Below, piece after piece: positions 57,812-64,000 of a stretch of DNA of 64,000 nt (its first letter is position 1; every line of letters begins with the position of its first letter). A program made the position numbers and the translations under genes. Where the stretch lies: assembly GCA_945869725.1 (NCBI GenBank), contig CAMBPO010000002.1, forward strand, positions 28,634-92,633, written 5' to 3'. This stretch comes from Klebsiella pneumoniae. Its GTDB lineage: Bacteria; Pseudomonadota; Gammaproteobacteria; Pseudomonadales; Pseudohongiellaceae. The notes beneath the pieces are model-generated. The model made no database searches, had not been told where the DNA came from, and saw only the letters and a program-made list of their open reading frames with translations.

Positions 57812-59209
57812 TTACGGTAGCGGTTGATCAAGCCGGCTGCCAATATCCACCAGATCATCAGAGCTGAGTACCCCGGCGTCCCGCCGCAGGTATAGGCTCA
57901 GGCGGATATAGTCGTAACGGATACGCTGCAGATCGCGCTCGGCCACAAACTGTTCACGTACAGCATCCAGCACATTCACGCTGGTGACGGTGCCCAATTC
58001 AAAACCCCGGCGTCTTGCGGTGGTTGCCAGCGTGCGTGACTCCAGCAGTTTTTCGGAGGCTTCTATCTGGCGTTCAGCTGCTTTGAGCCGCAGAAACGAC
58101 AACCGCGTCTGCTCGCTCACATCCAGATTCAACTGTCGCAGCTCACTGCGGGCAATTGATTGCTGGCTGACGGCTTCACTGACACCGGCGCGGATCGAGC
58201 CACCGGCAAATAGCGGCATCGAAATATCCAGACCAATATAGCCGGTATCCGTGCGGTTTATAGGGACATTGTCAAAACCCAGGTCGGAGCGTTGTTGCTG
58301 GACGATAAGATTTACGCGGGGCATATAAGCGCCACGTTGCTCAGATACCCGGCGGTCCGCAATTTCGACTGAATATTCGCGTGCACGAATTTGATGATTA
58401 CCCTGTCTGGCCCGCTGCACCCAATCCTCTGCAGTGCCATCCACATCCGGCAAATCCGCATTCTCCCCCAGCACATACAGGTTGCCGACACCGATGCCGC
58501 TAACCGAACGCAAGGCATCACGGGTTAGCGTGACGTCGCTGGACAGCAATAATTCTTCAGCCTCAACAGCAGACAATCGCGCCTGCGCATCATACAAATC
58601 GGTGATCTGCGCCATCTGCAGACCATACAAGCGCTCCACCTGATTGACCTGATTGCTGACAGACTCGCGTTCAGATCGAATGGATCGCAGTGCGTCTTCT
58701 GCCTGCAGCACATCAAAGTAACGCTCGGCTACGCTGGTCAATACCACAGACAATTCCGCGAAGTACTCCGCTTCCATCTGGTTTTCCATCGCATACGCCT
58801 GGCCACGCTGTGAAAAAATACGCCAGTCAAACAGCACCTGGCGCAGCACCAGAGCAAGGCGTTCACCACTGTATTCGCTGACACGATTCAGGGCATCCTG
58901 ACGATTTTGAGACAAGCTGGCGCTGGCGCTGATTTGTGGCAGCAGTTGGCCATTGGCGCCGCGCCGCCGCGCCGCGCCGATGTCACGTTTGGCGTCTGCT
59001 ACCTGCAGTCGTGGACTGTATTCCAGTGCTGCGGTAAAAAAATCTTCCAAGGTCTGACCAATGCCTGTTTCCAGCGCGCTGCTGCTTTCGTTTTGCGATT
59101 CTACTGTCTGGGACAACGCCGCCATTGGCGAATAAGCGCCAAGTGCCGCAATTAACAACAGACTGGCGGGAGTGTTTAAAACGAATGGGGACACGCGTTT
59201 CATAGTCAT
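57812..59209 (-). CDS. TolC-family outer-membrane protein of type I secretion
   Basis: Outer-membrane channel partner, 465 residues with a signal peptide (about 1-33). Two OEP repeats are visible (about 60-250 and 270-450), e.g. ALEYSPRLQVADAKRDIGAARR and LSFLRLKAAERQIEASEKLLESR. Last gene of the secretion operon; its ATG overlaps the hlyD-like stop (ATGA). Confidence 0.9.
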   Translation of the reverse strand: MTMKRVSPFVLNTPASLLLIAALGAYSPMAALSQTVESQNESSSALETGIGQTLEDFFTAALEYSPRLQVADAKRDIGAARRRGANGQLLPQISASASLSQNRQDALNRVSEYSGERLALVLRQVLFDWRIFSQRGQAYAMENQMEAEYFAELSVVLTSVAERYFDVLQAEDALRSIRSERESVSNQVNQVERLYGLQMAQITDLYDAQARLSAVEAEELLLSSDVTLTRDALRSVSGIGVGNLYVLGENADLPDVDGTAEDWVQRARQGNHQIRAREYSVEIADRRVSEQRGAYMPRVNLIVQQQRSDLGFDNVPINRTDTGYIGLDISMPLFAGGSIRAGVSEAVSQQSIARSELRQLNLDVSEQTRLSFLRLKAAERQIEASEKLLESRTLATTARRRGFELGTVTSVNVLDAVREQFVAERDLQRIRYDYIRLSLYLRRDAGVLSSDDLVDIGSRLDQPLP

Positions 59210-60576
59210 CAGTCTTCTATAAAGCTGCGCGCCATCGCACTTGTTAAGGGTTTCATTAGGTACTGAACCAATGTGCGCGAACCGGTAGAAATAAACACAT
59301 CCGCCGGCATTCCAGGTATCAGTGTCAGACTGCCGAGGTCTCTCAATCCTTCCGGGGTGACCTCCACGCGAGCACTATAATAGGCCATGCCAGTGTTCGG
59401 ATCTGCCAGTGCATCGGCAGACACGTTAATGACATTTCCGAATATGTTGGGTACCGAACTGGAGAAACTTGAAAAACGCACCATTGCTTCCTGGCCGATC
59501 GCGACGCGATCAATGTCCATAGGAGAAATGCGCGCCTCGACAATAAGCTCCTCGTTTTGCGGCACGATGTCAGCCAGCGGCTGACCTGGCGGCACCACAC
59601 CACCCACCGTATGAACCTGCATGCCGTTGACTATGCCGTCGACTGGAGCGGTGATAGTGGTGCGCTGCACAATGGATCGCAAGGCGGTGAGCCGCTCATT
59701 CGCATCTTTAAGTCCGGTTTGCACTTCAGCCAGTTCATTGGCAACCCCGTTCTGAAACTCACGCTCTTGTTGCAGAATCTGCAAACGCGTCTCGCCAATT
59801 TCAATTTCAGTTGATGAAATATTGGCGGTCAATTCAGCGGCTTCGCCACGCAACTGCGCGGCATTGCGCTCCAGTTCACGTACTCGGTTCTTATCGGCAA
59901 AACCTTCAACTAACAACGACTGCACATCGCGCAATTCCTCTGCAAATGAGTCTGCAAGATCCTGTTTGCTTTGTTGCAGGGCGCGCAGACCGCCCAAGCG
60001 GGATTGCAATTGACCGATGCGCTGTTCCAGAACTTCAACACTGCCATCCAGTGCCGCTTTGCGGGTCAAAAAAACTTGAGTTTGTGATGAAATTTCCGAC
60101 TCGGCGTTTTGAGCAAGCGTTGACAAGTCTGCAGGGAAGTTAATTTGCTCAAGGCCGTCGCGCTCAGCAATCAATCTTGCCTCCATGGCACGCATCGCCA
60201 GGTACTGCAGGTTGGTAATTTCAAGTTGCGCCAGAGGCTGAGTGTCATCAAGGATCAGCAACGCATCGCCTGCCTGCACCTGATCACCATTGCGGGCAAC
60301 TATTTCCTTAACAATACCGCCTTCCAGATGCTGAACCAGCTGGCGGTTGGAGCGTACCGTCACCGAGCCAGGTGCATGCGCAGCACCCTCAATCGGTGCG
60401 ACGGATGCCCAGATACCAAACACGCCAAACACCAGAAAAAACATCAGTAGTCCGATGTTTTTGGGCTTGTTCATGGAGGTGATCACCGCACTACCGGATG
60501 CTTTGTCGCTGGCAACGACGCTTGCCTGTTCGCCGGCTAGTTTATTTGAATGTTCGATTATCCGTGCCACTGTCAA
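59209..60576 (-). CDS. HlyD-family membrane fusion protein of type I secretion
   Basis: Periplasmic adaptor, 455 residues. One N-terminal transmembrane helix (about 39-59, NIGLLMFFLVFGVFGIWASV), a lipoyl-like half at GSVTVRSNRQLVQHLEGGIVKEI, a long coiled coil (about 130-290) and a C-terminal beta-barrel region ending in GMPADVFISTGSRT. PrtE/AprE type. The start is a TTG (60576) or a GTG two codons on. It follows the ATPase gene by 61 bases. Confidence 0.92.
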   Translation of the reverse strand: MTVARIIEHSNKLAGEQASVVASDKASGSAVITSMNKPKNIGLLMFFLVFGVFGIWASVAPIEGAAHAPGSVTVRSNRQLVQHLEGGIVKEIVARNGDQVQAGDALLILDDTQPLAQLEITNLQYLAMRAMEARLIAERDGLEQINFPADLSTLAQNAESEISSQTQVFLTRKAALDGSVEVLEQRIGQLQSRLGGLRALQQSKQDLADSFAEELRDVQSLLVEGFADKNRVRELERNAAQLRGEAAELTANISSTEIEIGETRLQILQQEREFQNGVANELAEVQTGLKDANERLTALRSIVQRTTITAPVDGIVNGMQVHTVGGVVPPGQPLADIVPQNEELIVEARISPMDIDRVAIGQEAMVRFSSFSSSVPNIFGNVINVSADALADPNTGMAYYSARVEVTPEGLRDLGSLTLIPGMPADVFISTGSRTLVQYLMKPLTSAMARSFIED

Positions 60577-60637
60577 TATCCACCCTACAAAAATTACGTT
60601 GGCAACTTTACTTTAAAAGTAGCTGTCGAAAAATGAT

Positions 60638-62347
60638 CTATGCGCGTTTAGCTTCGCCTTGGGCCATCAGACTCGCGAGCACCTGGTCGCGCGGCCCAAA
60701 AGCAACTGGCGAGCCATCTTTCATCACCAGCAACTTGTCCATGCTGTGCAGGACCATGGTGCGGTGCGAGATTACAATGACTGTGCAACCCTCTGCCTTG
60801 ATGCGCAGCAGTGCCTGGACCAGCTCACGCTCGCCCTGGTCATCGAGATTAGAATTTGGTTCATCCAAGACCAATAATGTTGGCTTGCCGTAAACGGCCC
60901 GTGCCAGACCAATACGCTGGCGTTGCCCGCCAGATAGTGCGCCGGAGTTGCTGCCGATTACTGTGTCGTAACCCTGTGGCAGACGTAAAATCATCTCATG
61001 CACACCGGCCATTTGAGCAGCCGCGACAATTGCTTGAGAGTCAATCGGCCCAAACCGACAGATATTTTCCGAGATGCTGCCGTCAAACAGTTCAATATCT
61101 TGTGGCAGGTATCCCACATAGGGCCCCAGCTCCGTGCGCTTCCAGGTGCTGATGTCGGCGCCGTCCAGTCTCACCTTGCCATTGGCCGCCGGCCAGATAC
61201 CCAGGATAGCGCGCGCAAGCGTCGATTTGCCCGAGGCACTGGGGCCGACTATACCCAAAGCTTCACCGGCTGACAGTTCAAGGTTGACGCCTTGCACAAC
61301 GGGTGTCCGTGACCCGGGCGGGACAATCGCCACTTGCGACAGGCTTAGATTTCCCTTGGGCGCCGGCAGGGTCATGGTGTCTTTCTCGGCTTGGATATTC
61401 TCCAGCAGTTGGCCCAGGCGCTCATACTGGGCTCTGGCGACAGAAAAGCCCTTCCAGGTGCCAACCAGAATATCGATTGGCGCCAGTGCGCGTCCCAACA
61501 GCATAGAGCCGGCAATCACCATGCCAGGGGAAATTTGTTGCTGAAGGGCAAGTAATGCACCCAAGCCAAGAATGAGGGATTGCACTGCCATACGGAAGGT
61601 TTTGGAAAGACTGGTCAGTCCGGCTGCTGACTGGCTGGCCTCGGTTTGCAGAACCAACACTTCGTCAGACTGCTTCTCCTGTTGGTTGCGGATATTGTTA
61701 CCCATGCCCATAGCGGCAATTACTTCGGCGTTACGCAGACTGCCATTGATCTGTGCGCCAACGCGGCTTGCCTTGGTATTGGCATCCTTTAACTTTTTGG
61801 TCGTGACCATTTCTGTGGCAAACGCAAACGTTACCATCACTATGCCTGAGATAATGGCCACTATGCCGAACCAGGGGTGAAACATAAACATCACGCCGAC
61901 ATAAATCGGGAACCATGGCGCATCAAAAAACGCAAATATGCCGTTGCCGGTCAAAAACTGCCGCAAATTAGATAGATCAGACATGGCCTGATTACTGCTG
62001 CCGGTATTGCCGGTGTAAAGCGCGTTTTTAAACGCGGCATCAAAAACTCGTGTGCGCAATTTGTGTTCAATGCGGTTACTGGCACTGATCAGAATCATGG
62101 ATCGCACCCATTCAAACCCGCCCATCGCCAGGGTCAGAAACAACATCAGCAGCGTCAGCATGGTCAGTGTTGGCAAGCTGCCGCTGGTCATCACCCGGTC
62201 GTAAACCTGCAGCATGTAAAATATCGGCACCAGCATCAGCAGGTTCACCGCTGCACTGAATAATCCGGCGTACATAAAATAACTGCGTATCGACTTAAGT
62301 GCGTCGGCGAGTTCGGGGAAACCCCCGGTCTTCTTGGTATTGTTCAT
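60638..62347 (-). CDS. type I secretion ABC transporter permease/ATPase (PrtD/AprD-like)
   Basis: Inner-membrane exporter, 569 residues with no N-terminal peptidase or C39-like domain. Six helices (about 25-300) are followed by an ATPase domain: Walker A GPSASGKSTLA (about 370-380), signature LSGGQRQRIGLARAVYG (about 476-492) and Walker B LLVLDEPNSNLDD. Size and layout match the PrtD/AprD group that exports proteases, lipases and RTX proteins. No substrate with RTX repeats is next to it in this window. Confidence 0.93.
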   Translation of the reverse strand: MNNTKKTGGFPELADALKSIRSYFMYAGLFSAAVNLLMLVPIFYMLQVYDRVMTSGSLPTLTMLTLLMLFLTLAMGGFEWVRSMILISASNRIEHKLRTRVFDAAFKNALYTGNTGSSNQAMSDLSNLRQFLTGNGIFAFFDAPWFPIYVGVMFMFHPWFGIVAIISGIVMVTFAFATEMVTTKKLKDANTKASRVGAQINGSLRNAEVIAAMGMGNNIRNQQEKQSDEVLVLQTEASQSAAGLTSLSKTFRMAVQSLILGLGALLALQQQISPGMVIAGSMLLGRALAPIDILVGTWKGFSVARAQYERLGQLLENIQAEKDTMTLPAPKGNLSLSQVAIVPPGSRTPVVQGVNLELSAGEALGIVGPSASGKSTLARAILGIWPAANGKVRLDGADISTWKRTELGPYVGYLPQDIELFDGSISENICRFGPIDSQAIVAAAQMAGVHEMILRLPQGYDTVIGSNSGALSGGQRQRIGLARAVYGKPTLLVLDEPNSNLDDQGERELVQALLRIKAEGCTVIVISHRTMVLHSMDKLLVMKDGSPVAFGPRDQVLASLMAQGEAKRA

Positions 62348-62446
62348 CAGAGAATCTTCGTCAGTGGTACTTTTTCAGACTTTCAACAAAACTCTATTGT
62401 TGTGATCAACACTTCCGTATTCAAGTCTGGCGTCAAGAATGGTGCG

Positions 62447-62452
62447 ATTATA
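62447..62452 (-). promoter_or_regulatory. -10 element of the type I secretion operon
   Basis: Minus-strand TATAAT, about 95 bases upstream of the ATPase ATG. No good -35 hexamer is seen, which suits an activator-dependent promoter. The predicted start near 62440 places the Crp-type site (62504-62519) at about -71.5. Confidence 0.5.
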
Positions 62453-62503
62453 TACCTGCATATTGAAAAAAGACTAATGAGCAGAATTGCTTACCGCAAT
62501 GTG

Positions 62504-62519
62504 TGTGACGGCAGTCACA
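62504..62519. promoter_or_regulatory. Crp-type binding site upstream of type I secretion operon
   Basis: TGTGACGGCAGTCACA, a full TGTGA-N6-TCACA palindrome. It overlaps the stop codon of the regulator gene and lies 157 bases before the type I ATPase ATG. Distance to the predicted start fits class I activation by a Crp-like protein. Confidence 0.7.
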
Positions 62520-63216
62520 GCTCCTCAGAGCCGTCAGCCAATCGCTTCAGCGCTGCAGAATCACTGACGTGCAGCAGGCTGGTGCCGTCGCGACGGACAA
62601 TATTGCGGGTCTGCAGGATCTGAAAAACACGGCTGACAGTCTCGCGGCTAAGGTTCAGCATAATGGCAATTTCCATATGCGTAGGTGGATTGTTAATCAC
62701 GCTGGACTGCAGATGCTGTCTGGCATCGTCTGATACCAGCAGCCACAATTGACAGCATACGCGCTGGCTGATGTTGGGTAGTCCGAGCAAAGAACGTTGG
62801 CGGGTTAACTGCCGGACGCGAGCTGCCAGCCTCTGTCCCAGCAGTTTCAGAAGCATGGGATTTTCCATAGTGACCAGCCGCAGGCTTTCCATCGGCACAA
62901 ACACAGTCACGGCGGCGGTCAGGGCGATGACAAATTCCGGCTGAGGGCCGTGGTCAAACATCCCCAGCTCTCCGCAAAAGTCGCCGGGCTCCACGAAATA
63001 AAGACCAACTTCGCGACCATCGATTGTGAAATCGACGCCCTGTAGGCGGCCCTCAAAAAGAAAACACACAAATTCCTCTCTGACTGCGGCTGTCATGACC
63101 ACGCCCCGGCGCGCGAACTTGCGCACCTCAGACTCTTGGGCGAGGCGTGCAAGGGTCGCTGATGGCAGAGGCTTCAGGCTGGGAAATGCACTGAGAAGCT
63201 CAGGAGTTACCTGCAT
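62515..63216 (-). CDS. Crp/Fnr family transcriptional regulator
   Basis: 233 residues. N-terminal cyclic-nucleotide-binding-like jelly roll (about 15-120) with FCGELGMFDHG, then a dimerisation helix and a C-terminal winged helix-turn-helix. The recognition helix SRETVSRVFQIL carries Arg, Glu and Arg at the positions that read TGTGA in E. coli Crp. In the effector pocket the Arg and Ser that hold the cAMP phosphate (R82, S83) are replaced by Pro and Glu. So DNA specificity looks Crp-like but the ligand probably differs. No Fnr-type N-terminal Cys cluster is seen. Confidence 0.9.
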   Translation of the reverse strand: MQVTPELLSAFPSLKPLPSATLARLAQESEVRKFARRGVVMTAAVREEFVCFLFEGRLQGVDFTIDGREVGLYFVEPGDFCGELGMFDHGPQPEFVIALTAAVTVFVPMESLRLVTMENPMLLKLLGQRLAARVRQLTRQRSLLGLPNISQRVCCQLWLLVSDDARQHLQSSVINNPPTHMEIAIMLNLSRETVSRVFQILQTRNIVRRDGTSLLHVSDSAALKRLADGSEEL

Positions 63217-63279
63217 GAATGTGTTTTTCCGGAGTTTGACCTCAAAAACGGCTGATTTTGTAAGATGCCGAGCCGGATC

Positions 63280-63307
63280 ATTATAGTAATCGCGCCCGGA
63301 ATAGCAA
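63280..63307 (-). promoter_or_regulatory. promoter of the Crp/Fnr regulator gene
   Basis: Minus-strand TTGCTA, 16 bases, TATAAT. The predicted start near 63273 gives a leader of about 57 bases. The second Crp-type site lies upstream of the -35 element. Confidence 0.55.
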
Positions 63308-63342
63308 ATTCACGCGAAGTGCTGTGGCAAACAGCGCTACTA

Positions 63343-63358
63343 TGTGACTGTAGTCACT
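63343..63358. promoter_or_regulatory. second Crp-type binding site between regulator and FecR gene
   Basis: TGTGACTGTAGTCACT, one base from the full Crp consensus (TCACT for TCACA) and sharing GTGAC-N4-GTCAC with the site at 62504. It lies 127 bases from the regulator ATG and 59 bases from the FecR-gene ATG, so it could serve either or both. Confidence 0.65.
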
Positions 63359-63416
63359 CAGCTAAACGGGTATGCCGGTTACGATTCGGTCCTATGTTAA
63401 ATCGAGGTTCGTGCTA

Positions 63417-64000
63417 ATGAAGCCACATCCTGACAACACTATTTTGACAGCAGGGCAAAAGCGCCAGCTGCTGACATGCTGCGTTGCCCTGATTTTGTCG
63501 GGTTCGCTAACCTCAGCAGCAATTGCCCAGTCTGGGGTCGCTGATGCCGGCAGCCTCGCGGTTTCTGTTTCTGCTGAGTTTCTTCCGCCGGTTGGTGAAG
63601 TCAGCTTGGTACTGGGCAAAGCCTGGATTGAGAGTGCTGGGCAGCCACGGACCATGATAGCTCCAGGAACATTGGTGCGTGCCAGCGATCAGATTCAGAC
63701 TGAGTCCAACGGCCATGTTCATATACGTTTTATTGACCAGGCTTTGGTGAGCGTTCGTCCCGATAGCCTTCTGGAAATTGTCCAGTACGATTTTCTGGCG
63801 GATCAGCCAGGCGAGACCTCAATCAAGCTTGATCTAAAAGAGGGCGTTACCCGCTCAATTTCCGGTAGAGGCGCCAGTTCGGCTCGAGAACGTTTCCGTC
63901 TGAATACGCCGATCGCTGCGATTGGTGTGCGCGGGACTGATTTTGTGGTGAGCGCCAGCCAGCAGTCTGTGCGAGCGGCTGTGAATGAAGGCGTGATTGT
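63417..64000 (+). CDS. FecR-domain protein, 3' end outside window
   Basis: The frame is open from ATG 63417 (GAGG ten bases upstream) to the window edge, 194 residues seen. A signal peptide (about 1-40, ending IAQSG) is followed by a FecR domain: VGEVSLVLGKAWIESAG, LVRASDQIQTESNGHVHIRF and TPIAAIGVRGTDFVV. Without the preceding helix of anti-sigma FecR it looks like a secreted FecR-fold protein. In many proteobacteria such genes precede CHASE2-type adenylate cyclase genes; the next gene is outside the window, so this is only a prediction. Confidence 0.85.
   Translation, partial: MKPHPDNTILTAGQKRQLLTCCVALILSGSLTSAAIAQSGVADAGSLAVSVSAEFLPPVGEVSLVLGKAWIESAGQPRTMIAPGTLVRASDQIQTESNGHVHIRFIDQALVSVRPDSLLEIVQYDFLADQPGETSIKLDLKEGVTRSISGRGASSARERFRLNTPIAAIGVRGTDFVVSASQQSVRAAVNEGVI

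Overview
The window looks like chromosomal DNA of a marine-type gammaproteobacterium, probably Pseudomonadales/Cellvibrionales-like. The basis is gene content and order. The first 17 kb follow the order I recall beside the replication origin of Pseudomonas: gyrB, plsC, gmhB, glyS, glyQ, an LpxL-like acyltransferase, trkH, trkA, rsmB, fmt, def, dprA, tsaC, hemF, aroE. The block polA-engB-cytochrome c4-dsbA also matches a Pseudomonas neighbourhood. I cannot name a genus from sequence alone.

Layout. 1-17 kb: housekeeping genes for topoisomerase, phospholipid and heptose synthesis, glycyl-tRNA synthetase, potassium uptake, translation initiation and termination of formyl-Met processing, DNA uptake, heme and shikimate synthesis. 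17.6-28.6 kb: oligopeptidase A, then an aa3/caa3-type cytochrome c oxidase cluster (coxB, coxA, cox11, coxC, a DUF2909 protein, surf1, a thioredoxin-like assembly protein, ctaB, sco). The heme A synthase gene ctaA, usual in this cluster, is absent. Its place is taken by an opposite-strand membrane-protein gene interrupted by an in-frame TGA. 28.6-31.3 kb: divergent znuBC and znuA around a Zur-type operator. 31.3-37 kb: polA (proofreading residues lost), engB, cytochrome c4, dsbA, then a decayed diguanylate cyclase pseudogene. 37.1-47 kb: a ten-gene type II secretion operon in the order L-M-E-F-D-G-H-I-J-K, without gspC. 47-55.5 kb: a surface-polysaccharide region with a Wzm/Wzt ABC exporter, a PIG-L deacetylase, a glycosyltransferase, an epimerase and rmlA, rmlC, rmlD (no rmlB). 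A small DUF4160/DUF2442 pair lies on the opposite strand inside the rml genes. 55.6-57.8 kb: a secreted protein of unknown function and a matrixin-like metalloprotease. 57.8-64 kb: a type I secretion operon (ABC ATPase, HlyD adaptor, TolC-like channel), a Crp/Fnr regulator and the start of a FecR-domain protein.

How the genes fit together. DsbA, the type II secretion operon and the Sec-exported matrixin could form one export route for extracellular enzymes, although no linkage is proven. The Crp-like regulator is bracketed by two TGTGA-N6-TCACW palindromes. One lies about 71.5 bp upstream of the predicted start of the type I secretion operon, the other between the regulator and the FecR gene. 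This suggests one control circuit covering secretion, regulator and FecR gene. I saw no tRNA, rRNA, CRISPR array, prophage or intact insertion sequence.
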